A stretch of DNA of 64,000 nt from assembly GCA_025266875.1 (NCBI GenBank), contig JALLLT010000005.1, positions 682,001 through 746,000 on the forward strand. Direction: 5' to 3'. The position numbers were made by a program, and so were the translations under genes. The stretch comes from Fennellomyces sp. T-0311 (Eukaryota; Mucoromycota; Mucoromycetes; Mucorales; Lichtheimiaceae). The notes beneath the pieces were generated by a model that made no database searches, had not been told where the DNA came from, and saw only the letters and a program-made list of their open reading frames with translations. Of this stretch, positions 23,721-36,290 are shown piece by piece (positions within the stretch are counted from its first letter, which is position 1; every line of letters begins with the position of its first letter).

Positions 23721-26700
23721 ATGAAATTCGCAAAGTACTTAGAGAGCGAGAGTATTCCGGAATGGAGAAAGGCCTACATCAATTATAAGGGCTTGAAGAA
23801 ACGTCTTAAGGCCGTTGAGAAGGTAACAGCCAACTTGCCCAGTTACCGTCCGGTTCCCGGTCTTTTCTCACACTCCCATTATGCGCAGTTCAGGAAGGCC
23901 AACGAACGCAAAGCAGCAATAGAGCTCGACCATGCCTTTCAGGGCGTCGACGTTGACAGTGACCCTGAGCAAGGGCGACCGCTTTTTAAAACAGATACAC
24001 GCACAAGCGAATGGCGCTGGCCGTGGAACATTGCCAACTCCTCCATGTGGTTTTCTGAGAATCCACCGCTTCATCGCCAACCGTCATTTCCGCATACGCT
24101 CATTCGCAGAATATCGTCTCGATTCAATCACGATGACACTGAATTAGCTCGGGTGCCTTCTCAGCCAGGTACGGATCTATTTTTTTTTGTTTCTATGGCT
24201 ACAACCCACACAAGGGACAAGAATTCCAAATCGAGCTGCTCATTAAAAAACTCTTTTTTTGTGTATTTTTTCCTTCTTATTTTTAGTGTCTATCCGCAGC
24301 TCCGCAACGTTGTCTATCTTAGAGGAAGCACTGCTTCATGCGAGCGAATCTGAACGGGTATTCTTTGCTATTCTCAACGGTGAACTGGAGAAAGTCTCGA
24401 GATTCTACGATGGTGAGCGAGGATCTATTTAAAGTTTCTATCTATAGCTTTTTTTAACTCATACAAATATTGACCTTCTCTAGAAAAGGAGAGCGAGGCC
24501 AGAACCAAACTAGAAGCACTCAAAATCCAAATGCAATTGATTGCCGAATACGGCCGTAGATTACTTGAATTTGCGGTACTGTACAAATTTCATCATTTTT
24601 TTCTTGGAATATGCAGCTCATGATCATACACACAGACCCACGAAGATCCACAGAATGACTACGGTGTCCCGTTACCGAATGGCTTCAGCCAAGGGGAAGA
24701 AAACCATGGCTGGTTTAACTGGTTGCGTCCCCACCGCAACAAGCCTAACAACGGTTTCCCGGCGACCCTGCATCTGCCACAAATGTCCTCAACAATCGAT
24801 TACTCCGCCGATCACCATGTCAGCTACAGTGTAATGCCATGTGAGCCAAAACATTTGTATGTGTCAATTAAATTAACCAGAAAAAATATTATTGCATATA
24901 TAGGTTGCTCGAAGTAGGCTGAAGAAGGCCTTGACGGAATATTATCGTAGTCTCGAATTTTTGCGCTCTTACAAGGTATGCATGGGAAAATGGGGGCCTT
25001 ACTATATATGATGATTGACAAGTTGTCTGTCATACAGGTTTTGAACGAAACAGGGTTTCACAAGATTCTCAAAAAATTTGACAAGGTAAAAGACAGTGAA
25101 CACATTGTCGAAATACCATTTCTCTAACACAATGATACGCAGACGGCTGGCTGGAAGGCGAGCCAATTGTATCTTCAAAGACTGAAAAAGTATCACTGGG
25201 TCACTTCCAGCGAACTCGATAACATCATAAAGGAAACAGAGGTAGGGTTGTCAGCATAGTGTCATGCGCCACATCAAGGAGTCTTATTGATCCTTCTATG
25301 TAGACACTTTATATTAACGAATTCGCTGATGGTCATCGGCGTCGGGGTATGCGGAAATTGCGCGTACCTGAAAAGCAACAGGTAAGCAAAGCTTACGCCC
25401 CCAATGCATCGAGCTTATCAAAGTTATGCATGCAGGATTATAACTCAACGACACTTCGCATCGGTATCTACCTGGGCATGGCGTTGATTCTCCTTTTGCG
25501 ATCTTGTCAATTAGGTAAGCTGTCCGGTATGTTGGATTGCCAAGACCTAACGAGGCCGTTGTGCAAAGGTCTCGATCCGAAAACAAGCAGGCAACTTCCA
25601 AACGTTCGCACAAACCTTCAAATCTATGCATGTTTTCTCCTCCCGATTCTATTCTGCCTCGGTTTTGCAACAAATCTGATTGTTTGGCATCGAAGCCGGA
25701 TTAGCTACAAATTCATTTTTGAATTGGATCCACGGCACAACTTGAATTATCACCAATTCGGTGAGGTAAGTAGTCCCCAAATGCGCGTGACGATTCGCAT
25801 GAAACTGATTTCATGAAACAACCCCCCAAAAAATATCAATAGTTACCTGCATTTATGCTGCTCATACAAGCGGCTGTGATGTACATTGATTTTACCCAAA
25901 TATTTGCCCCGTCCATACCGTCGGAACTGTGTCCACTGATTTTGTTTGTTGTGTTGATGGCTATTATGTTATGCCCATTCGATATTCTATATTGTTCGGC
26001 TCGCAAATGGCTCGGAGTTGCTCTGGTTCGGATTCTACTCATCACTCCCAGTACCTTTCTAACTCAACAATTTTACTACAGGGACGAATCTTCCTAAGCG
26101 GCTGCTTCAGAGTCGAGTTTCGAGACTTTTTTATTGCTGATGAGCTGAACAGTCTATCCTATTCGTTCTGGACTCTCTCTTACTTCTTCTGTGCATACGC
26201 TTGGCATTGGACCGATCTAGGTAAAGTGAAGAACGCGCTATTATAGAATCGATGTCATTGAACATATATGGTTTTTTATAGGAACGAACTGTAGTATTGC
26301 GTTTGTGTGGTATACTCCGCTTATCGCTTCACTTCCAGCATGGTGGCGTTTATTACAGTGTTTGCGACGTTACAGGGATTCAATTGAAAAGGTGCATTTG
26401 GCTAATGCTGCCAAATACGCCAGCAGTATTTTAGCGATTGTTATGGCTGCAGTTCGCAGGACGCATCGTAAGTCTCTTACAATCACATGTTTAGTAATAA
26501 TTATTGATCTATTCTATACAGCAAGCCAAGGGATGGACGTGGTTTACATATTGTCGTGCATAGTCAATTCATGCTATACTTCAATTTGGGATATCAAAAT
26601 GGATTGGGGTCTGATTCAACCTAACAGCAAGAACTTGTTGCTCCGTGACGAGCTTGTGTTCAAAGGAGCGGTAAGTAGCTTTGACACATGTGGATGGCGA

Positions 26701-27435
26701 TTACAGAAAACTTATGCGCAGTATAGGTATATTACATTGCTAGTATAATCGATGTCATATTACGTTTTTCATGGATCCTTAACCTTGTTCATATGCGACT
26801 CAATGCCGAAATCCTCGGGTTCATCATTGCCTTTTTGGAAGGATTCCGTCGTATACAATGGAATATTTTCCGGTTGGAGAATGAGGTACATAATTTTATC
26901 TTCGGTGAGACTTTTAACTAATCGAGTATTATAGCACCTGAATAACTGCGGTCAATATCGAGCTATCAAAGAGATTCCTCTTCCATTTGCTTTACGAGAA
27001 GCAGTCAAGCAACCCGATCAAGAAGAAGGCAGTATTCAACTACCACCAAATGCCGACGACAGCCATTATATGAATGGACGGACTACTCCTCCTACGCCAA
27101 TTCCTATTGGCGATCCTCTACCATCACCTGGCTTCGATGCATCTTCATGGATGACACCTATCACGCGGCAACAATCCACTCGTCATTCGCAAGCTGCGCA
27201 AGATTCCACTTATGGATCTTTCTACGGTCGACGTGATTTCGAAAATCGGCACGATCACGAAGAATCCGCGAAAGAAATGGGTTCCTTGCCGCAGCCTGCC
27301 TCGACAATAGGGAATGTTCTCACACGCATCCGAAGCTTGGGTGCTGGAGGACATGTATCGGATAATAGTGATACCGATAGAGATGATAATGATGATGACG
27401 ATGAGGATGATGAAGATAGCGAACCAGGAATGTAA
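23721..27435 (+). CDS. SPX-EXS protein (SYG1/XPR1 family phosphate exporter-like)
   Basis: Fifteen exons give about 900 aa from ATG at 23721 to TAA at 27433. The N-terminus MKFAKYLESESIPEWRKAY with YKGLKKRLK is the classic SPX start (inositol pyrophosphate sensor). SPX helices continue through exons 2-7 (e.g. VLNETGFHKILKKFDK). Exons 8-11 hold several membrane segments. Exons 10-15 form the EXS domain: FRVEFRDFFIADELNSL, SYSFWTLSYFFCAYAW, YYIASIIDVILRFSW, and LEGFRRIQWNIFRLENEHLNN, all family hallmarks. The C-terminal ~150 residues are disordered and end in a run of Asp/Glu. XPR1 exports phosphate at the plasma membrane; yeast Syg1 is a less defined relative. Export is therefore the likely but unproven role. 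The intron ending near 26080 uses GTTCGG as donor, unusual but needed for frame. Confidence 0.93.
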
Positions 27436-28587
27436 AAAAAAGCATATTTTTGTTCTGTGTATTACTGTATACTTTCTCTCTTTCGTTGTAGTTGCCCCTT
27501 TAGATATGATACCCCGGAGAGCATTTTAATACTAGTCATTAAATATACAGCGTATTACTGTCCTAATGATGAGATGCGGAGTATGTAATAAACTTTTTAA
27601 ATAGACATAGTACGTACATGTGGCACCTACGTGCGTGAATATTTTTTTTCCATCGAAAGCCATTGGTATCGAAGAAAACTATATTTTGCACCCTTACATA
27701 ACTGGGCTAATGCTGTATTATGAGACCTTCCAACAAGCTTTGAGCTGGAAAATATTGTTTGTAATTCCATCGCCACGAGCAATGGAATAAAGCAAGAGAA
27801 AATCTTGCTTCTGAATAGCGATCCATGAATTACATACTTGCGACGATGTGTTAAATCACCCAAAATTTCCTCATTTACACGTCCCTCTGAAACTTTCCAG
27901 GTGTAAAGACGAAGATATTGATATAGAGCTTTTCTTATGTTGCCCCATCAATCTGGATAACTAATTCAGCTTAATAGAAAGCAATGATTTATATACGCAA
28001 GCCCTCTTGCGACAATAGTCATCGATTGGAACTTTTGAAGATGATGTGAACCGGCGCTCTTTCATTAATAATCGAATACATAAGTCATCTGCTTCTCTTC
28101 ACCAAGAGAGATTCGATGCTGCTGATCCATGTATGGATTAGGTACTTGCAGTGCTTCGATATATTTTCATCGAGCAAACAGTTGCGTACAGGTAGGAGAA
28201 ACCTGTAATAATATTAGTACAATCGGTTTAAATTCGATATCGCACTCAGAGCGATCCATACAGCTAAAACTTTACGCTCCCGGCGCTCCAGAGTCAGTAT
28301 ACGTGAAGGAGATGAAACCTAGGTAATACGTACCACCTAACGTACATCAGATACAGAGACGATATGTGTATGTTTTGTATTGTAAGCGAAATTTTAAGGA
28401 GAACACTCCAACCTGTGACAGGTATGCTAGCTAAATCTATCGTTTAAGGAGATGACCAAGTATTTCAGCCGTCACTATCCCTTCCCCTGCATCACAGACA
28501 GTTATAAGGCTTAGGGTAAGGTTGGCATAGTGTAGATTCTAGAAAGCAGTGCATCCCAAATACTCACGTATCTACTCTTTATTTCCC
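27436..28587. other. Intergenic, nothing recognised
   Basis: Contains the 3' region of the SPX-EXS gene and the promoter of the P450. No domain-bearing frame or repeat was seen. Confidence 0.6.
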
Positions 28588-30409
28588 ATGAAACACTTTG
28601 CTGACAACGCTCAAAAAATAATACAAATTGTTGAAAAACGTCTTTTGATGCCCCTGTTCGACAATGACAGATCAACCAAGACTGTTCTGTTTGCCCTTGG
28701 AACTATGGGACCTACAGCATATTTCATACTGAAGTACTTTATATATCACCTTTACTTTCACCCATTAAAAAGAATTCCTGGGCCACGTACTGGGTGGATA
28801 CCACTTTTTGGAAACATGCCCGATATTATATCTCAATCGGTAAGTGTAAGATAACAACTAAAATAAAGAAAATACTGAATCTATCATTAGGCAAATTCAA
28901 TTTACAAAGGATGGGCAGCCAAATATGGTGGCCTTGTCTGCTTCCATGGGCCTTTAAATAATCCACGTATCATGATTACAGACCCGCAACTGCTGAAGCA
29001 AGTGCTCACGACCGAGCACTATAACTTTGCAAAGTCGCCAACAGGTGTAGCAATCATCAAAACTATTATCGGAAACGGACTCTTCGCTGCAGAAGTAAAG
29101 TCGTGCTCAAGACCTGTGAGTCTTTTCTCATGCATGATTGTTTAGGGTGAAGTACATCGGCGGCAGCGTAAAATGCTCAATCCTGCATTTTCGACAAGAG
29201 AACTCAGTGATATTATACCCCTGATTTTTGTACCGGTATTCCATCTAGCACAGAAATGGATAGAAGAAATTGACGTGGACCAGAAAAATGATGAGTCGGC
29301 GGGTATCATCGTGTCACAGGGAATATCATATATGACCATGGATATGATTGGATTGACAGGATTTGGACAGCAATTTCATGCAGTTCGGTATCAGGGCACA
29401 GACAAGGTCAACAACATAAGCCGCGGATATGAAACAATCTTCGATCCGGATCGTTCGATAATAGACTTACTAGGTCTGGTCTTCCCAATTTTTCGCTATA
29501 TTTCAACAAAACGTAGCCAGGCAATCGACAAGGCAGTAAAGGAAATTAACGAGGAGAGTGGACTTATTGTGCAACGGTGCATTGCGCGTGCCAAAGAAAA
29601 GAAAGGCTATGCTGAAAAACATCTATTGGCGACGATGATTCGACAATCGGATGATGCGGGTAGCAATGGATTTACAGAAGAAGAGATGAGGATTCACTCT
29701 TTAACTTTTTTGGCGGCCGGGTAATATTTACGATGCTATCAGGTTATTTCTTGCTAAGAAGTTTAAGTGTAGACATGAATCAACAGCGACGACAATAACA
29801 TGGTGTCTTTGGCTTCTGGCAAAACATCAAGATATTCAAGACGCACTGAGAGCTGAAATCGCGCCAATTTTTCGGCAGGTTAACGGGAGCCATAAAGTGT
29901 TTTATGAGAATCCGTTCGAAGTGGGCTTTGACGGCGCCAATATTCCATCATACGCGGATATCAACAGTTCACGCTTACTGGAAAGTGTAGTGCGTGAAAC
30001 ACTCCGATTAATCCCAACAGTGCCGCTCACCACACGGGTCGCTACCAAGGATGTCATACTGAAGAATCATCTCATCCCAAAAGGAACAGTTATCCATTTA
30101 CCACTCATTATCAATCACCATGATAAAAGCGTTTGGGGTCACGATGCGGAAGAATTTCGACCAAACCGCTGGGACGAGGAACCTGGAAAAAAAGCTGGAC
30201 CATATAACTTTTTGCCATTTTTGTCCGGTGGGCGCCAATGCATAGGAAATCGTTTCGCGATAATGAAGATCAAGGTTACTTTGGGGATCATGCTTATGAA
30301 GTTTCAATTCTTTGAGAAGCCTGGATTCCAATTCACCATGCAAAGTAACCTTACGCTTCGCCCTACCCCCAATATGACTTTATTAGTGAAGCCTATTAAT
30401 AAACATTAG
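28588..30409 (+). CDS. Cytochrome P450 monooxygenase (first copy)
   Basis: Four exons (28588-28839, 28891-29094, 29146-29720, 29773-30409) give 1668 nt, 555 aa. The ATG at 28588 is used because the longer frame begins with GTG. An N-terminal membrane anchor lies near residues 32-55 (FALGTMGPTAYFILKYF) and is followed by a proline-rich hinge (PLKRIPGPRTG). P450 signatures: I-helix AGHESTATT, with the GG split by intron 3; K-helix ETLR; EEFRPNRWDE; heme loop FLSGGRQCIG with the Cys ligand. It resembles fungal class II, ER-bound P450s that take electrons from a reductase; the CYP family is not assignable by eye. Substrate unknown. An adenylating enzyme lies 4 kb downstream on the same strand, beyond transposon debris. 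Confidence 0.95.
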
Positions 30410-30839
30410 AAATTGCAGTTCTCATTGTCTAATGCACTTTTATAACCAATGATTACAGACAATGTACATCCTCCTTGATGACAGTAAAGCGAACTGATAA
30501 TGTTTCATTACACTGCTATTTCCCGACTGCGGCTGTAATCAGTCATATCCATCAATTATTCGAACCAGTAGTCAGGAGAAATCTACCATTTGAAAAATGA
30601 ATTTGTAGAAGTTGCATTTTTACCAAAAACTATATATTTATTTGAAAGTTACTAGATATGCTCCTATAGACATATAATCTCTTCCTTGCGGTACGAGCAT
30701 GTAAGATAATACAAGTAACGTATATGCTGATACCTGAAAAAAACTCTGAAAAAAAAACTTATGATAGGAAAAAGACAAGGTTGTATCGAGGACTGTGGCT
30801 TGCGTATCACTCCTACTTCTCTTGGATAATTCCGCTCAG

Positions 30840-31770
30840 TTTTGAGGGAGATTGAGGGGTTGATTCCTCCGGTTGTTCGTTGTCGCCGTTCAGGTGGTCT
30901 GGCCAGTCGATCTCGTAAAGTACTTGCGGTAGCGCTGCTCAGGTGTCCGGCCATTTGCCGCGGGTCAAGCCAACGTCGGAGGATAAGAGGCACTTCCCAA
31001 TATGGTCGATGCAGTGTATCCCTGTTGATAGTTCTTACTTGAGTATGACGATGGATCTCGCACCATCCGGAAGATATCCCCCAAAACTCTGGTTTCAGAC
31101 CTCTACTGCGGTGCCCGAGTACTATGCGATTAGTTCCAACCACAAACTCTCGGCCTCCTCTCGCTATCACCTCCATTCGCACAGCATTAATTTTGGGTCC
31201 TCTGCGATTGCAACCCCACTGTAGCACAATATACCACACATTCTGTACCGATCACGCCAATGACCAACGTAATGCTTATAGGCCATTGGATTCTACCACA
31301 TAGGGATCCAAACAATGGATCTACCATATCTGCTGACCGACAAGATCGTCAACGTTCTTCATGTCGGTCTGGATCACTTACGGCAGTACTGGCGGGAGTT
31401 CCCTAAACGCGCAATGCCCCCCGCGATCATTACCACTTCCCTATCCCCAGCAATATGGAAGCGCTTTTGGCGAACTACATTACGCCATAGTATTCGTACC
31501 CCGTGGTGGCGACTACTCCTAGACCGCATGTCCAACAAACGCCATCTTAATCGGCTTTTACCCACCAAAAACTCGACGGCTTTATGTCCTCTTTTTGAAA
31601 CGGAAACTGAAACTCTCCGACAGTTTACCGTAGACTGTCCCCTCAAGGCTACATTTTGGATACAAGCTCTACCCGCCATACGTGCGCCTCGTCAGACTTC
31701 GCTCGTAGATATATGGGATGCTCTAACCTACTTCACTACGGGTTATTTTGCTACGTTACATCTACGGCAA
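30840..31770 (+). mobile_element. LINE (non-LTR retrotransposon) 3' fragment
   Basis: The frame from 31315 contains RTPWWRLLLDRMSNKRHLNR, then LCPLFETETETLRQFTVDCP and FW. This is the zinc-binding zf-RVT segment found after the reverse transcriptase in fungal and plant LINEs (consensus CPLC....ET..H....C). The second Cys of the usual CxxC is Phe here, a sign of decay. In-frame relatives appear upstream at 30,943-31,222 (APSGRYPPKLWFQTS) in a different frame, implying frameshifts. The reverse transcriptase proper and endonuclease are missing, so it is a 5'-truncated dead copy. The frame runs into the inverted-repeat element at 31762. Confidence 0.6.
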
Positions 31771-33162
31771 ATCTCTACAAATCTACAACTCGGCAAATCT
31801 CCGAATTTCGACCATTTCGTAGATTTTATCTCCAGAGATTTGCAGTGTTTTTTCGTAGATTCGCCGTAGATCCTCCATAATATGAATACGCTTAAACCAT
31901 AGCTTTTGGATGATAGAGGAACAAAAATACAACGAAAATGATGATATAAACAATCGTTTTATTTAAGAGTTACGAGATGCTTCGTTTTCGCGCTCTCGTC
32001 TAGGTACTAAGCAGTCGCAGTCTACACTATTTGTTCTGTCGTTTTTTCGTATTTGCTATCTTTTTCACTAGAGTTGCTACCTTTTTTCCTGAGCTTCCAA
32101 TATCACTGTTGGTGACGGATGATCGCTTACGTTTGCCTATGTCCACTTTCTTTAATGTACTTTTACCTGGCTTGGTTTGCTCCTGCTTTTTCTGTGTAAA
32201 TATGCCTTTTTCAGAGAAGGCTCATCGAGCTCGCTAGGATCTTCTTTGTCACTAACAACTAAATCACTGTCATTTTCATCATTTCTACTCTTTTCACTGA
32301 CACCTTTACCACTTGTATCCCCAAATCCTTCTCTCGAAAAGCCATGCTTAACCACCGATTCAATAAATAGTGTCTTACTTGTCTGTTCGGGTCTGTCGTC
32401 TGCTGCTGCGTCAAAATCGCCCATCGGCGCGTCCAGGTCCACCGTCACGCTGGGGGCGTATGTGGTACTTGGTTACCCATCGCTTTTACCATAACTGTCA
32501 TTAATCTCACAGTTGTACTGGTGGTCACTTTGGTTAAAATGAAAAGCTAGTAAACAGCTCGATATCCAATATGAAAATCTTACACTTCCTTGAATTGGAC
32601 TTTCATTACCTTCATATTCATTACAAGATTAGCCATCGCGACTGGATTTGTCATTTTCAGCACTGCAAGTAATCAATATAAAGTTGTAGAAACACATCTA
32701 GTATACCTTGTATTCGTCGCATAGCTATAAGCCTCTTCAAGTTTCCTTCGCTTCTTTTGCTGTCTATTTTTCACAGTTTTTGCTTTCTTGACAAGCCCTG
32801 ATTTGGCGATACGATCTCCAATATGCTGATGCTCTGTTATAAGTTTTCTGAAGAAAAGGCCATCACAGCGATGGCATTGGAATTTTCTCCGGAAAACGCT
32901 TTTTAATATTGTGATGTTTGTCATTTCATGGATGGGTGTGAAGAGTAAAGGAAAACGCGTCCAATTTTTCACGTTAAGTCCTCCGACCAAAGTAGATATG
33001 CCGCAGGTTTCTGAAGATTTCCCGTAGTGACCATATATAGCTTTATTAGCACGCAGTAAGATTCGGATGGACATATATATATATATGTTCAATCGATGTA
33101 AAACTCTCCTGGTGAAGAAACAACAAGTTTACCGCTAAAATACTAGAGAAGATTTGCCGTAG
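31762..33162. mobile_element. Candidate transposon with inverted CTACGGCAAATCT termini
   Basis: The left end at 31762 reads CTACGGCAAATCT. The right end at 33147-33162 reads AGATTTGCCGTAG in inverse order (one extra base). More copies of the core follow: CGGCAAATCTCC near 31791, GCCGTAG near 31869, GGAGCTTTGCCG near 33170 and 33351, GATTTGCCG near 33212. The left 108 bp is itself a foldback. The element interrupts the LINE fragment. It carries minus-strand coding-like frames (33092-32673, 32448-32152, then a Lys-rich end near 32030). No transposase family is recognised. Target duplications were not resolved. Confidence 0.4.
32030..33092 (-). pseudogene. Coding-like frames inside the candidate element
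   Basis: Two open minus-strand frames, 33092-32673 and 32448-32152, may be exons of one gene. The first has FQCHRCDGLFFRKLITEHQH, a possible CxxC..H zinc-binding unit, and then a very basic run (NRQQKKRRKLEEAY). The second is acidic and ends in a Lys-rich tail in a shifted frame reaching about 32030. A TTTATT on the plus strand near 31957 could be a polyadenylation signal for the minus strand. The frame shift and unclear splice sites suggest decay. No family recognised; it could be the protein of the surrounding element. Confidence 0.3.
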
Positions 33163-34376
33163 TATTGTGGAGCTTTGCCGCACTTGAAGATAATTTTAAG
33201 ATATCCCGTTGATTTGCCGTCATTTAAAACCCGTAGTGGCTTTTTACCTCCGTCCACAGTTATTGTGCTCATAATTTACCTACGCTTCGATTGGTTCTTC
33301 AGACGATATGGGACATGCGCTGACGCTGTGTTATAGAAGGCACAAACTGGAGCTTTGCCGCTGCAAACAACCATTTAATGGACTTAATCGCTAAAACCCT
33401 TTCTATCATTCCCCCCAACCAAACTAACAATTCTGGGGTATAAGCCCCAATCATAAATACCACAGATACGAAAAAAAAAGTTCGGGGATGGTACCAAAGG
33501 CTGTGGGAGCTTTCATACTAACCTACTGATCTTATGTATCCTATAGAAAAACACTTTGTTGATATATATTAAACCACTTTACTTGTTTCTATTTTGAGTT
33601 CTATTACTAGCTTTCAATCGGTAATTTACGCGAGATTAGCAGAGAAGAGTCATTATTGAAATAAGTATGTGATGACTAAGAATACAATATAATATTACCA
33701 GCACAGCGAATATTAATCATACAGAGTATTAGTAGTATTGCAGTATTAGCAAATTCGAAAGCGCCTCTTCAATGGCCTTGAGATTTAACAAGAAAACGAA
33801 TACCTTATAAGACGCAAGGAAATGATAAGATGCTCATTGTTAAATCATGTAAGTGTGTATGTAAGGAGGACATAAACCTAAAAGCCATTCGCTCGCTTAT
33901 CACTTACTTGACTCTTACAGTAATTGTTTTCAGTATTAGGGAGACTGGGGAAGGATTTTTTATGGGTTTCGTCCAGTAGCAAGACTCACAACAGCTAGAA
34001 ATGCAGCATAGCTGGCAATTCAGGAAGGGCCTGGGGCAAAAGCTGCAATTGCATGCACTGTAAATGTTGCATACACGAAAGGAGTATATTAAGCTGACAT
34101 TAAATATATCAAGAGGCGCCCTCTCAAATAACGAGTTGGCTACTCAACAAAGTAGTAAAAACAACCATGCATATATTTTCCTTTTAAGTCCAGAAATCTT
34201 GATACTACGGTCGAGCTCCACTGCTGGTTCTTGAGAAATGCATTAACAGACAGCACTGCTCCAAGTAGACCCATTATACTGTAAATTTAAAGTACCCCTA
34301 TTACTTTTGACCCTTACGCCTTCATGCACTTATGTTTGCCTAATACATTTCGATTGATCTCCTTGGCAAAATCGGC

Positions 34377-34384
34377 TATATAAG
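34377..34384 (+). promoter_or_regulatory. TATA box of the adenylating-enzyme gene
   Basis: TATATAAG lies 20 bp before the first ATG (34397) and 47 bp before the second in-frame ATG (34424). The normal 30-60 bp spacing from TATA to start would favour the second Met. Confidence 0.4.
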
Positions 34385-34396
34385 CCATCTATATTT

Positions 34397-36290
34397 ATGC
34401 ACCGTAACACATCGCTCATTTCTATGACACTAATTGTGGATCAACAACTACCCAAATACACCGATTATAACTCATTTATAGAGTTTTTTGAAAGGCAAGC
34501 GGCGCGCTACCGTGATAAGGTGTATGCGTACTGTCAATTACCGAACAGCACAGAAATCGAATTCAGCACCTTAACCTACGGGGAACTCGACCGTATCTCG
34601 AACTATTTGGCACACAAGTGGTCTTCTCAGCTGGATGGTGTCCAATATGTGGGACTTCTCAGTGATCAACCTGTACAATCGCTGGTGGTGATGCTTACGG
34701 TCTTGAAGCTTGGAAGGGTCTTCAATCCAGTTTCCGCGTGGAATTCGGAAACAGCCATTACGGACTCCCTGATCAGCACAAATGTCCAGTATTTATTTGC
34801 TTCTGAAGAGTACAGTCAAATCGCTCGAACCTGTGCAACAGGTGCTTCGATCCCTGTCAAGGTTTTGGAATCGTTTGACATTAAACACCTCGCCACGTTG
34901 TCGTTCGACTATGATGGCCGTGTATATCCCATTGATCGACAGGCGGCAAAGTTGAACGATATCATTCTCACAATCCACAGCTCTGGTACCACTGGGACGC
35001 CGAAGCCTTACTACCTGAGCAATCAGTGGCTCATTTTTGCGATTTTAAAAATATTACACGGAAGGGAGAGCGATAGTCAACCAGCCTTCAATCCTGAAAG
35101 CACGCTCATAACGACTACAGCACTCTTTTATGCGGCTGGCTTCATAGCGCATTTTACACCGATTATAGGCGGCTCGAGGGTGTTTTTATTCCACAGATCC
35201 CCAACGAACACACGAGACATTACACAAGAAGTACTCTCAATAGCTGTGAAGTGTAATGCTACCATTTTGTCGACTTCTGCTTTGCAATTGGAAAAGCTGG
35301 CCAATTACGTAAAAGCAGAGGGTGACAATGAAGCCACGACAGCTTTGTTGAAACAATTCATGAGTTGCACTTACGGTGGTGTTGGACTCCTAGAGGAAGT
35401 TGGTGAATTTTTGCATTCCAAAGGACTGAATGTACGATGCGGATATGGATTGACAGGTAATTAGCTTTTGAATAAGCAGTTAGGGATTTCTGACTCGTTT
35501 ACCTGGAAACATACGAGTAGAAACGGGTCCTCTCGCTTCTTCCGATTATTCAAATGACAATCCGTACTGGTATGCAGTAAAGTTACATAGCTCTATCTCA
35601 AACTATTGTCGGTGGGAGCCGTTTGACGATGAACTATATCATTTGATGATTCGCGGCGACTGCCCATCACTATGCCCAGCTGTTGCAGCAAAATATGGTC
35701 CTGGCGGATACTATCCAACCAATGACTTATTTCAAAAAGTATCACCAACGTCTGATCACTGGCGGCATGTCAGACGAATTAATATTACAGTTATGCTGTA
35801 AGGTTTTCCGTGCTTTATCAGAAAGTACATAATTTCAATACTAAATGTTTAAATAATACCATTAGGAATACTGGTGTGAAAATAGACCCGATACCGTTGG
35901 AAAACAAAATCTTGGAATCCAGAATTATAAAACATTGCCTGGTTTTCGGAGACAGCCGCAGCCACCTTGGCGTACTAATTGAGCTGGACATGGGACAGAC
36001 GCACAATTACCAGCAAGATGAGGTCACTTCTGAAGGTATTTACTGCTAACAAAACAACATTCAGCAGAAATCTAAGAGAAATTCTAGTTTATAAAGCTGT
36101 TACCCAGTCAGCAAGCAAGACAGCAGCACATGAATTCAGTGTGATTGCTGTACCAGAAATGGTCTATATTTTACCAGCGTACAAGGGGCTGCCAATTACA
36201 CCAGCAAAGGGTACTATTGCACGCAAAGAAGCTGTCGAACAATTTGAAAAGGAAATCAATGAAATGTACAAGAACTTTGCTAATACGTAA
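34397..36290 (+). CDS. Stand-alone AMP-binding (adenylating) enzyme, NRPS-like/acyl-CoA synthetase superfamily
   Basis: Four exons (34397-35456, 35518-35797, 35866-36035, 36079-36290) give 1722 nt, 573 aa. The core adenylate-forming motif is IHSSGTTGTPKP near residues 194-205. Further motifs: CGYGLTG at the exon 1-2 joint, a degenerate hinge region RRINITVMLNTGVKIDP, and KGTIARKEAVEQFEKEI near the C-terminus. This hinge/KG-T pattern is like fungal alpha-aminoadipate-reductase-type and NRPS-like A domains. No carrier (PCP) or reductase domain follows, so it acts alone or in trans. It should activate a carboxylic acid as the acyl-AMP; substrate not predictable. The last intron is only 43 bp and was chosen because it alone keeps frame. 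Alternative start: Met at 34424, better placed relative to a TATA box. Confidence 0.85.

Larger units (their letters stand above)
30410..34396. other. Transposon-rich interval
   Basis: About 4 kb between the P450 and the adenylating enzyme. It holds a LINE 3' fragment and a candidate element with inverted termini (listed separately). 33,370-34,370 is AT-rich without a recognised gene. Confidence 0.6.

Noticed and set aside
23721..27435. SPX-EXS gene as two separate genes because of long frame gaps.
   Set aside because: All fifteen exons join in phase and follow the family domain order.
30664..31239. 191-residue minus-strand open frame.
   Set aside because: It lies antisense to LINE-derived sequence and has no domain; the plus strand explains the region better.
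34397..36290. Adenylating enzyme as part of a full NRPS or alpha-aminoadipate reductase.
   Set aside because: The gene stops after the A domain, and no carrier, condensation or reductase domain follows within 2 kb.
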